The notes under the pieces were generated by a model, which was not told where the DNA came from, made no database searches, and worked only from the letters and a program-made list of their open reading frames with translations. Source: Fragilaria radians (taxonomy: Eukaryota > Bacillariophyta > Fragilariophyceae > Fragilariales > Fragilariaceae). From it: a stretch of 22,527 bases of DNA. Location: positions 1 to 22,527 of the forward strand of contig CAAAJI010000758.1 in assembly GCA_900642245.1 (NCBI GenBank), in the 5' to 3' direction. The position numbers and the translations under genes were made by a program. Below are positions 1 to 6,689 of this stretch, one piece after another (the stretch's first letter is position 1; each line of letters opens with the position of its first letter).

Positions 1-6
1 AACGAG

Positions 7-34
7 TTGTCATAATGTTGAATTTGCTTACACT
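7..34 (+). promoter_or_regulatory. Candidate sigma-70 promoter of the DUF922-like gene
   Basis: TTGTCA at 7-12 and TACACT at 29-34 are separated by 16 nt. They match the TTGACA/TATAAT consensus at 5 of 6 and 4 of 6 positions. Transcription would begin near 41, leaving a leader of about 18 nt that contains the GGGAG ribosome site before the ATG at 59. The match was found by eye and is unproven. Confidence 0.35.
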
Positions 35-58
35 GGAATCTTCGCCGGGAGACAATCG

Positions 59-697
59 ATGGGACGTTTTCGCATTTCGATCGTCGCTGTGTTCGTGGGC
101 CTCATGGGCTCATCGCTGACCGCCCAGCCAGCGCCGCCGAGTCTTGGGCCCGCCAATGCGCTCGCCGAACTGCCGGGCACGAATGTCGAACATTATGAAG
201 TCACGGGCGCTAACGTGACCGAGATCAATCGCTCGATCGCGCGGCAGCGACCTCGCTCATCCAATGGCAATCCCGTTCCCGCATCGACCGACTGGTCTGT
301 GCAGGCAGAATTTGACCGCACGGTGACCGAAGGCCGTTGCCGGGTGACCGCCGCCCGCGCCAGTGTGACAGCTTCGGCTGATCTCCCGCGACTGGCCGTC
401 GACGCTCGAATCGACAAGCCAAGTCGGGCGCGTTGGCACGATTATGTCGGCCTTCTCGAACAGAATTTGCTCGCGACCTTGGCGTTCGTCTATCAGAATG
501 TGGGGACGGTCGAACGGGCGATGCTCGCTAGCGATTGCGATAGCGCGAAGTCGGTTGGCGCGGCAGCGATCGAGCAGCTAAGAATACAATCCGCCCGGCT
601 GGTTGCCCAACGCGAGAAGCGCCTTGCCGAGCAGAATGAGCTGCTTTCCGAATTTCGTCCGGCCGTTTTGCGCGTCGCGAGGGTCGCACTGCCGTAA
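59..697 (+). CDS. DUF922-like secreted protein, metal motif lost
   Basis: The 212-residue protein starts at an ATG preceded by GGGAG seven bases upstream. Residues 1-22 form a signal peptide ending TAQ. Residues 45-160 follow the DUF922 pattern (putative secreted zinc protease family): HYEVTGANVTEINRSI, then a TDWSV strand, CRVTAARASVTASADLP, and the conserved RWHDYVGLLEQ helix. Two cysteines (C94, C160) fit the family disulfide. Typical members carry HExxH immediately after this helix; here residues 136-140 read NLLAT, so zinc-dependent protease activity is unlikely. Residues 165-212 form an Arg/Gln/Glu-rich helical tail. It probably acts in the periplasm as a non-catalytic relative. The family call rests on recalled family patterns, not a search. 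No operon partner is visible. Confidence 0.7.
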   Translation: MGRFRISIVAVFVGLMGSSLTAQPAPPSLGPANALAELPGTNVEHYEVTGANVTEINRSIARQRPRSSNGNPVPASTDWSVQAEFDRTVTEGRCRVTAARASVTASADLPRLAVDARIDKPSRARWHDYVGLLEQNLLATLAFVYQNVGTVERAMLASDCDSAKSVGAAAIEQLRIQSARLVAQREKRLAEQNELLSEFRPAVLRVARVALP

Positions 698-939
698 CGT
701 GGACGTCCCCGGCTCGCGTCTCCGGAGCTTTCGCCTCTGCATGCCAATCCGCGAGTGGGAACGGCTGCACGACAGTAGCGAGGAATATGTCACGAGCGTC
801 CAAAATAACTTTAGCAAAAGAGACCCGTTCTAGGGAGAAATTCGGGCGGGCAACGTGATGTCCGTTTTGGGTCGGCAGCAGATGGCAGCTAACCGGCGAT
901 CATCGGCGGAAAGCAGACGCGGCACAGCGAAAGGATCAG
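698..939. other. Intergenic region with one dispersed-repeat copy
   Basis: This gap lies between two convergent genes. Short open frames here look like shadows of the upstream gene and show no family resemblance. The only structure I can support is the repeat copy at 858-919. No convincing terminator is visible. Confidence 0.4.
858..919. repeat. Dispersed TGTCCGCTTT-type repeat, copy A
   Basis: The left end reads ATGTCCGTTTTGGGTCG and the right end CGGCGGAAAGCAGACG, so the termini form an imperfect inverted repeat around a centre of about 35 nt. It is the most diverged of the five well-defined copies in the window. It lies between two convergent genes. Confidence 0.6.
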
Positions 940-1194
940 CTAAACCGGCAAGCCCTCGCGTTTGAAGGTGACGACCTCGTCAAAGCGAACTTTGCCGACA
1001 ATTCCTCCGGTCTCGTCGCGAATCTGGATGCAGTGCGCCAGTTCAACGTGCCCATGCTCGGTGATGCTTGCGGCGGACATTTCCAGCACCTCGACGATTG
1101 CCAGTCGGCGCGCCGCTTCGAGGTCAGGCGCGTAGCGGCCTTCCTCGTCATAAACGTCGATATCGTTGCGCAGGTCGAAAAAGTATCGTGGCAT
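940..1194 (-). CDS. DUF6894 family small protein
   Basis: The 84-residue protein begins MPRYFFDLRND, the hallmark opening of the DUF6894 family, which is common in Rhizobiales and Sphingomonadales. The family pattern continues through YDEEGRYAPDLEAARRLA, a central helix, and a final beta strand (QIRDETGGIVGKVRFDEVVTF). Its length is usual for the family. The start is an ATG at 1194. No catalytic residues are known for the family and no function is established; I do not assign one. It stands alone, transcribed toward the DUF922-like gene, with a repeat copy on either side. Confidence 0.8.
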   Translation of the reverse strand: MPRYFFDLRNDIDVYDEEGRYAPDLEAARRLAIVEVLEMSAASITEHGHVELAHCIQIRDETGGIVGKVRFDEVVTFKREGLPV

Positions 1195-1258
1195 TCGGTC
1201 TAAACGATCTGTGGTTCAGACCGCTGCAGGGGTTGGCCCATGTTAGGGTGTTTACGAG

Positions 1259-1320
1259 GTCTGCTTGGGGTCGAAGGCCGAATGACCGCTAGACCACGCT
1301 GACCGGTGGTAAGCAGACGT
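1259..1320. repeat. Dispersed TGTCCGCTTT-type repeat, copy B
   Basis: GTCTGCTT at 1259-1266 is the exact reverse complement of AAGCAGAC at 1311-1318. The left end continues GGGGTCGAAGGCCGAATG, as in copies C and E, and the right half contains GGTGGTAAGCAGACG. It sits between the DUF6894 gene and the YsnF operon. Confidence 0.7.
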
Positions 1321-1354
1321 TCCTTTTACGCCGAATGCCTTGGGAGCGGGAATC

Positions 1355-2266
1355 TCAGCGCTCCGCCTGCCATCTGTCGACCTCGACGTCGGTCCGGCGA
1401 ACGGTGTCGTGAACTGTTTCGCTTCGTTCGTTGACCGTTTTACGGATCAGCACTTCTTCGCGGACCACGACTTCGCGGGAGATGACCGGCTCCTCGCGCA
1501 TCTCGACCACTTCGATCACCCGGTCTTTCAGCAATCCACCATCGCGCACTTCCTCGTCGCTAAGCCGCCGCGCCGGCGCCCTGCTCTCGAAAGCGCGTTC
1601 GTCGGTACCGACCAGGGTTGCGCCTGCCCGCCGGACAAGGCGCTGTTCGCCGATCCTGACTTCGTCTTGTTTCGGGGCGACCGGGGCGGGTCGTGCCGCG
1701 GGTGTCTCGGCGTGCGGGGCCTCGGCGCGCGGGGCCTCAGCGCGCGGGGCCTCGGCGGGCAGCCTTTCGCGCTTGCCATCCGCAGCCACGGATTTGGCCC
1801 CGCCCGTCCCCTCGGATCCGGCGGTCAACGACGCAACCGCCAGCGGTGACGTGTCTACCGCGGGCAAGGCCCCCTTTGCCCGCTTGGGGAGCCCCCGACG
1901 CGCGTCATCCTGGACTGGCCTCATTGCAGTGGTCGGCGTTTCGGCGGGCACTGGCCCGATCGAATAATGCAACTCCGGCCCTTTGCCCCGCTGCTGCTCG
2001 ACGTTCGCCGCGTCGCTGATCGCGCTGATGATCTTCTTCGAATCGGCGCCCCACGCCACCTTTGCGACAACAACGGCGTCGCCCCCGGCGAGACCCGCAC
2101 GGATCGCCTCTAACTCGCGCGCGGCGATGGGAACGCCGACGAGCGCACCGACCGTGTCCTGCGCGACGACCTTTGCGGACTCAACCTTGGCCATGCCGGC
2201 GAGCCTGCCGCGCGCTGCTTCGGCCTCGTCGCGGCTTGAAAAAAGCGCGGTTACGATTCTGGACAT
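1355..2266 (-). CDS. Stress protein with YflT-like N-terminus and partial DUF2382 C-terminus
   Basis: This 303-residue protein starts at ATG 2266 (a GTG lies one codon upstream), 4 nt after the stop of the preceding DUF2382 gene, so the two should be translated together. Residues 1-90 (SRIVTALFSSRDEAEAARGRLAGM...) resemble the general-stress-protein 17M/YflT fold often fused to DUF2382. Residues 110-205 are a disordered Ala/Pro linker containing an EAPRA repeat. Residues 245-300 carry the YsnF/AvaK signature of alternating charged strands (EEPVISREVVVREEVLIRKTV...VRRTDVEVDRW). No transmembrane segment or signal peptide is visible. The family is tied to stress responses, but its biochemical role is unknown. 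Confidence 0.7.
   Translation of the reverse strand: MSRIVTALFSSRDEAEAARGRLAGMAKVESAKVVAQDTVGALVGVPIAARELEAIRAGLAGGDAVVVAKVAWGADSKKIISAISDAANVEQQRGKGPELHYSIGPVPAETPTTAMRPVQDDARRGLPKRAKGALPAVDTSPLAVASLTAGSEGTGGAKSVAADGKRERLPAEAPRAEAPRAEAPHAETPAARPAPVAPKQDEVRIGEQRLVRRAGATLVGTDERAFESRAPARRLSDEEVRDGGLLKDRVIEVVEMREEPVISREVVVREEVLIRKTVNERSETVHDTVRRTDVEVDRWQAER
1714..1758. repeat. Three tandem 15-nt repeats inside the YflT/DUF2382 gene
   Basis: The unit GCGGGGCCTCGGCGC begins at 1714, 1729 and 1744 with small variations. On the coding strand it gives the repeated five-residue unit EAPRA (last copies EAPHA, ETPAA) in the linker. Because the unit is a multiple of three, copy-number change would alter linker length without a frameshift. 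Confidence 0.8.
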
Positions 2267-2270
2267 CACA

Positions 2271-2717
2271 TCACTCCGGCTTGGCGGTGGCAGGATCGCC
2301 CAAGCTATCCACCCGCTCGATCCGGGCTCGCTCGCTCTTGACGGTCACCGGTATCTCGACCGTTTCCGAAATGCTGCGACGACGAATGTGAACTTCCTCG
2401 ACCAGCATCAGCGCCTTCTCGACTACCATGACTTCCTCGACCACCGGGACGATGGTCGTCCCCCCTTCAAGCCGGACGTGTGGCAACTCCGTGATCCGCA
2501 CGCCCCGCGGGACACGCTTGACCTCGACCTCGTCCCGGGACAATTTTTCGGTCAGCGTGTTGTGCGCTTCCTCCACCGTGACGTGAACCCGGACCCGACC
2601 GGTTTCGACCTCGTGCTTTCCGACCCTGAGCCGTTCCTCGACCAGTGGGATGGTTGCCACCATATCGTTATCGGAGGCTTGCCTCGCGATCCGGTCCGGG
2701 TCGTTAATGGTGCCCAT
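2271..2717 (-). CDS. YsnF/AvaK (DUF2382) domain protein
   Basis: The protein has 148 residues from ATG 2717, chosen because AAGGA lies 10 nt upstream; an in-frame TTG at 2783 is possible but less likely and would overlap a candidate promoter. Almost the whole protein is one DUF2382 domain: ATIPLVEERLRVGKHEVETG, VRVHVTVEEAHNTLTEKLSRDEVEVKRV, then VVEEVMVVEKALMLVEEVHIRRR and SETVEIPVTVKSERARIERV. The domain is a run of charged beta strands with the KExVETGRVRV pattern, seen in bacterial stress and desiccation proteins. It is the first gene of a two-gene operon and is divergent from the secreted protein at 2901. An EcfG-like element at 2756-2781 may drive it. The family is certain; the function is not. 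Confidence 0.85.
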   Translation of the reverse strand: MGTINDPDRIARQASDNDMVATIPLVEERLRVGKHEVETGRVRVHVTVEEAHNTLTEKLSRDEVEVKRVPRGVRITELPHVRLEGGTTIVPVVEEVMVVEKALMLVEEVHIRRRSISETVEIPVTVKSERARIERVDSLGDPATAKPE

Positions 2718-2755
2718 GTCGTTGAAATCCTTTGCGCCCAGCCGCCCGGCACCAG

Positions 2756-2781
2756 AACCGTCATCCCCGCGGGGAAGTTCC
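2756..2781 (-). promoter_or_regulatory. Weak candidate EcfG-type promoter for the DUF2382 operon
   Basis: On the minus strand GGAAC (2781-2777) is followed by 16-17 nt and then CGGTT (2760-2756). The known alphaproteobacterial EcfG pattern is GGAAC-N16/17-CGTT, so the -35 is perfect and the -10 has one mismatch. A start near 2750 would give a leader of about 33 nt before ATG 2717. It supports that start over the upstream TTG. Confidence 0.4.
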
Positions 2782-2844
2782 AACAGTTACGATGCAAGCA
2801 CGAATGGCGCACCGGGCGCTGGCGGTGAAACACTGGACCCGTTT

Positions 2845-2869
2845 GGAACGGCAATCCCGGCAGGTCGTT
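2845..2869 (+). promoter_or_regulatory. EcfG (general stress response) promoter motif
   Basis: GGAAC at 2845-2849 and CGTT at 2866-2869 are exactly 16 nt apart, a perfect match to the known EcfG/sigma-T consensus. It lies 31 nt before the ATG of the small secreted protein at 2901, with an AGGAG ribosome site between them. It is divergent from the weaker element at 2756-2781, so the 183-nt gap may be a two-way stress promoter region. Confidence 0.65.
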
Positions 2870-2900
2870 CATTGCTCGCTGGATCGGCAGGAGAATATCG

Positions 2901-3137
2901 ATGCGCCATTTGAGGATTTTCGTCGCTTCCGCTGGCATTGCGCTTGCGACGCCAGTGATCGCGCAGCAAGTGTCGGGCGACTCCACGGTGGCTTTAATCG
3001 GTGCCGGGGACGATGACCGGTCCGAACGCAACCCCCGCCTGGGGCTGCTCGGCCTGCTCGGGCTGATTGGCGCGCTCGGTTTGCTTCGCCGCGAGCCCAA
3101 CATTCACATCGACATGCGACGCGACCGGCGACCCTGA
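2901..3137 (+). CDS. Small secreted protein with Gly/Leu-repeat membrane tail
   Basis: The 78-residue protein starts at ATG 2901 with AGGAG 7 nt upstream. Residues 1-22 are a signal peptide (MRHLRIFVASAGIALATPVIAQ). A short acidic segment (GAGDDDRSERNP) leads to LGLLGLLGLIGALGLLRRE at residues 46-64, a hydrophobic Gly/Leu helix closed by arginines. This layout resembles WGxxGxxG-type small proteins, but no tryptophan is present. The tail probably inserts in the inner membrane; the last 14 residues are basic. Its role is unknown. A perfect EcfG motif upstream predicts induction by the general stress response. It converges with the LprI-domain gene, leaving only 5 nt between the stop codons. 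Confidence 0.7.
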   Translation: MRHLRIFVASAGIALATPVIAQQVSGDSTVALIGAGDDDRSERNPRLGLLGLLGLIGALGLLRREPNIHIDMRRDRRP

Positions 3138-3142
3138 GCCGA

Positions 3143-4207
3143 TCAGCGCGGGCTCCAACGCTCGTTCATGATGTCATCAATCTCGCGCATCCGATCACGA
3201 TACGCGCCTGCAATGCAGGCTTGCGTCGAGCATGAGTCGCGATATCGGAGGAATTGATTTCGCGATCGTTCCAGCTGGGCTTTTTTGCCGCGATCGGCCG
3301 CCCTTGCTGCGCTATTGAATTGCGCCGCCATCTGGCGATCCAGTCCGGCCAGATTGTTATTGCGGCACACGGCAATCTCGCTGCGGGTCCGGGCGCTTCG
3401 GCAGTTGAAGCTCGGGCTTGCGGTCCGCACCGGTGGCGACGTAGCCGGAGCCGGCCTTTCGATCGCCGTGCGAGGCGGGACTTCGGCGGTCCGCGTCGGC
3501 GTGGTCCGCGTCTGCGTGATTCGCGGGCGCGGCGGTGCGGGCTTTGCTTCGGCCCTGCGCGGCGCTTCCCTGACGCGCGGCACCGGCTGAGGGCGCGGTT
3601 CGATCTGGCGGGGTACCGCCTGCGGGCGGAGCTCGACCACGGGCGCCGCCTCTGTCGAGTCCTGGTCATTTTCTCCAGCCTCGATACTTTGGTCGTCCGG
3701 AGCCGATCGCGAAAGGGTCGAAAGCGGACCCGTGATGGCGTCGCCGTCAGTCACGATCAGCGTCGCGCTGCCAGTTCCCGCGCTGCGCTGGATTGCGTAG
3801 GTGACATCGCCTGCAAGCGCCTGGCTTCCCCCGACCACCGTCAAGCCCTGCGGGAGGGCAACCGCCACCGACGCGGCGCACATGATCGTTGCGCTCGCCT
3901 CCTCATGCTTGACAGTCTTGGGGTTGGCTACTCGAACGGAGGAAAGGGCCGCGACGCTGCGGAATATTCCCGCATCGCTGGCGCGCTCGATCGCGGCTCG
4001 GCGGAACAGCTCGTTCTTGATCTGGTCGGAGGTCCCTTGCGACCAGCAGGGCGTCGCTTCCTCCCGCTTCGGTCCGCCGGAAATTTGCGTTTCGCTCAGC
4101 CGGTCCGGGTTGGCGGTTTGGCTGCTTTCGCCGGCAAAGACATAGATGAGGAGCAGCACGGCGAAGACGCCCGCCGCAAGGGCCGCAATGGTCGGGTTCA
4201 GACGCAT
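3143..4207 (-). CDS. Membrane-anchored protein with C-terminal LprI/DUF1311 domain
   Basis: The 354-residue protein starts at ATG 4207. Residues 5-25 (TIAALAAGVFAVLLLIYVFAG) form a single N-terminal membrane anchor, with the rest predicted periplasmic. Residues 50-165 form a beta-rich domain opening with TPCWSQGTSDQIKNELFRRAA; a second cysteine near residue 108 could pair with this one. Residues 185-260 are a Pro/Arg-rich linker. Residues 267-350 match the LprI N-terminal (DUF1311) pattern: CRSARTRSEIAVCRNNNLAGLDRQM, LERSRNQFLRYRDSC and CIAGAYRDRMREID, with four cysteines spaced for two disulfides. Relatives include lysozyme-inhibitor LprI, but the domain is broad, so lysozyme inhibition is not assured. 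The gene is single, and the upstream ribosome site is weak. Confidence 0.7.
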   Translation of the reverse strand: MRLNPTIAALAAGVFAVLLLIYVFAGESSQTANPDRLSETQISGGPKREEATPCWSQGTSDQIKNELFRRAAIERASDAGIFRSVAALSSVRVANPKTVKHEEASATIMCAASVAVALPQGLTVVGGSQALAGDVTYAIQRSAGTGSATLIVTDGDAITGPLSTLSRSAPDDQSIEAGENDQDSTEAAPVVELRPQAVPRQIEPRPQPVPRVREAPRRAEAKPAPPRPRITQTRTTPTRTAEVPPRTAIERPAPATSPPVRTASPSFNCRSARTRSEIAVCRNNNLAGLDRQMAAQFNSAARAADRGKKAQLERSRNQFLRYRDSCSTQACIAGAYRDRMREIDDIMNERWSPR

Positions 4208-4333
4208 GCGAAGCTAACGCCCTGCCGGGAAGTCGGCTCCAAATTTTTTACCACTTCAAACCCTGGCGTTCCACGAGATCCAGTCCCCCCGTGCTCGGAT
4301 CTCCACTCTCCTGCTGGCCCCGGATTTTTCGCA

Positions 4334-4396
4334 ATGTCTGCTTTGGGTCGAAAGCCGAATGGCTCCTGAACGACGGTCATGGGTGGAAAGCGGACG
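4334..4396. repeat. Dispersed TGTCCGCTTT-type repeat, copy C
   Basis: The left end reads ATGTCTGCTTTGGGTCG and the right end GGGTGGAAAGCGGACGT. The arms ATGTCTGCTTT and AAAGCGGACGT pair with mismatches. The centre contains GACGGTCATGGGTGG, also present in copy D. It lies in the gap between the LprI-domain gene and ohr. Confidence 0.7.
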
Positions 4397-4452
4397 TAAC
4401 GGATGAAGCCGCAAGGTCACTCTCTTGTCGCCCCACGCCCCCACGGTGGTGC

Positions 4453-4878
4453 TCATTGGGCGAAGATCCTCAGTTCGACGTCGACGTTGCCTCGGATCGC
4501 GTTTGAGTAGGGACAAACAGCATCGGCCGCTTTGACGATTGCTTCGGCCTTCTCCTGATCGACGCCGGCAATCTCCACATCAAGCGCGACCGCAAGCCTG
4601 AAGCCGCCTTCGCCGTTTGGAAGCAGGCTAACCTCACAGGCAACCTCGATGTCATCGTCGCGAACCTTGTCAGCCTGCGCCCGCGTGACGTGGGTCACGG
4701 CATTTTCAAAACAGGCGGCATAGCCCGCAGCGAAGAGTTGCTCGGGATTGGTAGCACCCCCTTTGCCGCCGAGTTCTTTCGGCATTGCGAGAGGTAGTTC
4801 GAGGATGCCGTCTTCGCTCTTGATGGTGCCACTGCGACCGCCAAAGGCGTTCACTCTAGTTGTGTAAAGGGGGCTCAT
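4453..4878 (-). CDS. ohr: Organic hydroperoxide reductase, Ohr/OsmC family
   Basis: Ohr reduces organic and fatty-acid hydroperoxides in the cytoplasm using lipoyl-protein or dithiol electrons. The protein is 141 residues from ATG 4878 (MSPLYTTRV); an in-frame TTG six codons earlier is less likely. Both catalytic cysteines are present: C56 in GYAACFENAV and C122 in AVCPYSNA. Family Arg and Glu partners are at R15 (GGRSG) and E46 (NPEQLF). The usual helix motif is ACFHSA; FENA is a small variation. It is the last gene of the minus-strand unit marR - alcohol dehydrogenase - ohr, 64 nt after the dehydrogenase. Pairing with an OhrR-like regulator is classic, although here that regulator lacks the sensing cysteine. 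Confidence 0.92.
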   Translation of the reverse strand: MSPLYTTRVNAFGGRSGTIKSEDGILELPLAMPKELGGKGGATNPEQLFAAGYAACFENAVTHVTRAQADKVRDDDIEVACEVSLLPNGEGGFRLAVALDVEIAGVDQEKAEAIVKAADAVCPYSNAIRGNVDVELRIFAQ

Positions 4879-4942
4879 AATCGATCCGTTTCTCAAATGG
4901 GCAACGCATCTCGCCCAACTCTGTTTGCAGGTTGCGAAGCAT

Positions 4943-5953
4943 TTAACTGGTGATGTCGACGACTACCTTTCCAACCATCTGACCACTTGCGAGGCGGCGA
5001 TATGCGCCCTCATAATCGGCAAACGGGAAAACTTGGTCGATCACCGGCTTCATCTTGTGTGCCTGCATCGCGGCTAGCAGCGCCTCGAAGTGCAAGCGCG
5101 GACCAATCGCGGTCCCGCCGACCGTGATGGTGCGGGAAAGGATGTCGATTGGCGGTAGCCCACCTCCGAAGCCGCTGGCGAAGCCGACCAGTGAAACTTC
5201 ACCACCGATCTTGGTCGAGGCTGCGGACTGGACGATAGTCTTCTCACCGGCGATCTCGACCACCTTATCGACCCCCAGTCCGTCTGTGAGCTCAAGTATC
5301 TCTCGGTCCCAGTCCGGCTGGGTGCTGTAGTTGACCACGGCATCTGCGCCGAGTTGCTTCAGCTTGTCGGCTTTCGCATCAGATGACGTGATCGCGAGAA
5401 CACGCCCGCCGACCATCTTTGCGATCTGAAGGGCGAACAATGACACGCCGCCAGTGCCTTGAACGAGGACGGCTTGGCCGGGGTAGAGAGGGGATGAGCG
5501 GTTAAGGGCAGTCCAAGCCGTGACAGCGGCGCAAGCCAGCGATGATGCCTCCACATAGGTCAAATAGTCGGGCAAGTGTACGATGGCGTTCTCATGGACG
5601 AGAATATGCTCGGCCAGCCAACCATCAACTGTGAAGCCGATGCTGCTGGACTGATACTCGTTGAGATAAGGTCCGCCGATCCAATGCTGGGCACAGCTGG
5701 CCGCGACCCGGTCACCAATCTTCGTCCGCGTGACGTCTTCACCCACCGCGACGACTTCTCCGGCTCCATCGGACAGCGGCACCACCTCTCGCGTCGGGCC
5801 TCCATATGCCTGGTCCAGCACAGCCTGGTCGCGGAAGTTAAGTGAGGCGGCGTGGACTCGCACGAGAACGTCACGACGACCGAGGGTCGGCAGCGGCTCG
5901 TCACGCAACTCCAGCGTCGGTTTGTCGGTAAGGTTCAGTCTTACAGCTTTCAT
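4943..5953 (-). CDS. Zinc-independent MDR alcohol dehydrogenase/quinone oxidoreductase-type protein
   Basis: This 336-residue medium-chain dehydrogenase starts at ATG 5953 behind AAGGA (7 nt). The N-terminal GroES-like domain (1-125) contains SLNFRDQAVL and LSDGAGEVVAVGEDVTRTKIGDRV. The cofactor domain (125-290) has VQGTGGVSLFALQIAK, a GxGxxS/G Rossmann loop, followed by VLAITSSDAKADKLKQLGADAVVNY. The cysteine cluster of the structural-zinc lobe is absent, and the catalytic zinc ligands are not evident. The closest class is the NAD(P)-dependent alcohol dehydrogenase/quinone oxidoreductase group. Lying between an OhrR-like regulator (51 nt upstream) and ohr, it plausibly reduces aldehydes or enones formed by lipid peroxidation; that role is inference from context. 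Confidence 0.85.
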   Translation of the reverse strand: MKAVRLNLTDKPTLELRDEPLPTLGRRDVLVRVHAASLNFRDQAVLDQAYGGPTREVVPLSDGAGEVVAVGEDVTRTKIGDRVAASCAQHWIGGPYLNEYQSSSIGFTVDGWLAEHILVHENAIVHLPDYLTYVEASSLACAAVTAWTALNRSSPLYPGQAVLVQGTGGVSLFALQIAKMVGGRVLAITSSDAKADKLKQLGADAVVNYSTQPDWDREILELTDGLGVDKVVEIAGEKTIVQSAASTKIGGEVSLVGFASGFGGGLPPIDILSRTITVGGTAIGPRLHFEALLAAMQAHKMKPVIDQVFPFADYEGAYRRLASGQMVGKVVVDITS

Positions 5954-6004
5954 CTTATCATCCTTGTGGGAAATGAGGCCCGCAACTCCGCGGACTGGGG
6001 TATT

Positions 6005-6472
6005 TCAGAGGCTCTGAGTGGGCGCAGTGCGGGCGAAGCCGTCGAGCTCGTTCTTGAGAGCAGCGCTGTCCTCGTTTGTGCGACCGCAGGCGGTGTCGAT
6101 CTGACGGGTGACGGCCCAGACCGGATGGCGCAGTGCCTCCCCGGCCGCCGTAAGCTCGATCAACACACGCCGCTCGTCCGAGGCGTCGCGCGTGCGAGTA
6201 ATCCGTCCCGCCGCTTCCAATCGCTTCAGCAACGGGGTGATTGTGCCAGCGTCGATGCCAAGCTTAGCGCCCAGATCGCCAACAGTTCGGGGAGTGCCGG
6301 CAAACAGCTCGAGCAGGACAAGATACTGTGGAAAGGTCAGTCCAAGCGGATCGAGGATCGGCTTGTGGAGACGAACCATCCTATTGGCAGCGCCATACAG
6401 TGCGAACGATAGCTGATGATCAAGGGCCACCCGCGCTGGGAGCTTAGCGTCGTCCGATGAAAGCGTTTCCAT
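6005..6472 (-). CDS. OhrR-like MarR regulator lacking the sensing cysteine
   Basis: The protein is 155 residues from ATG 6472; a TTG eight codons earlier is an alternative. It is a winged-helix MarR repressor closest to OhrR: LDHQLSFALYGAANRM, LHKPILDPLGLTFPQYLVLLEL, the recognition region DAGTITPLLKRLEAAGRI, and the wing DASDERRVLIELT. OhrR normally senses organic peroxides through a cysteine in the QLCFALY motif (C22 in Xanthomonas), bonded to two tyrosines (Y36, Y47). Here these are S22, H36 and F47. A cysteine at C129 matches the Xanthomonas resolving C127. It leads the operon with the dehydrogenase and ohr. No good ribosome site precedes the ATG; promoter spacing suggests a leaderless transcript. 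It probably regulates its own operon, with an unknown ligand. Confidence 0.88.
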   Translation of the reverse strand: METLSSDDAKLPARVALDHQLSFALYGAANRMVRLHKPILDPLGLTFPQYLVLLELFAGTPRTVGDLGAKLGIDAGTITPLLKRLEAAGRITRTRDASDERRVLIELTAAGEALRHPVWAVTRQIDTACGRTNEDSAALKNELDGFARTAPTQSL

Positions 6473-6477
6473 GGTGC

Positions 6478-6506
6478 ACGATATAATGGGTGCCAAGGCT
6501 ATTCAA
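6478..6506 (-). promoter_or_regulatory. Candidate sigma-70 promoter giving a leaderless marR transcript
   Basis: On the minus strand TTGAAT (6506-6501) is 17 nt from TATCGT (6483-6478), each matching consensus at 4 of 6 positions. The expected start falls at or next to the A of ATG 6472, and no ribosome site is visible. The assignment is by eye and other -10 registers (TATATC, TTATAT) overlap. Confidence 0.3.
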
Positions 6507-6520
6507 CCCCGGCCGGAGTT

Positions 6521-6584
6521 ATGTCCGCTTTGGGTCGAACGCTGACCGGCCGCTAAATGACCGTCATGGGTGGAAAGCGGACAT
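6521..6584. repeat. Dispersed TGTCCGCTTT-type repeat, copy D (best preserved)
   Basis: ATGTCCGCTTT at 6521-6531 is the exact reverse complement of AAAGCGGACAT at 6574-6584. The inner sequence GGGTCG follows the left arm and CATGGGTGG precedes the right arm. It lies between the marR operon and the KGG gene, which diverge. Confidence 0.8.
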
Positions 6585-6621
6585 TGCGCCGGAGAACGTT
6601 ACTAATGTTAGGCAATTTCTG

Positions 6622-6647
6622 GGAAACGCGCATTGCGCCTGTTCGTT
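6622..6647 (+). promoter_or_regulatory. Candidate EcfG-type promoter of the KGG gene
   Basis: GGAAAC at 6622-6627 and CGTT at 6644-6647 are separated by 16 nt. Relative to GGAAC-N16-CGTT the -35 has one mismatch (GAAAC) and the -10 is perfect. It sits 43 nt before the ATG at 6690. KGG-repeat stress proteins are plausible members of a general stress regulon. Confidence 0.45.
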
Positions 6648-6689
6648 TATGAACCAGCAGACTTTCCTGCATGCCAAACGGAGGAAATC

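Noticed and set aside
4216..4240. EcfG-like element upstream of the LprI-domain gene (GGAGC-N16-CGTT)
   Set aside because: It has one mismatch in the -35 and would start transcription almost on the ATG, so I judged it chance.
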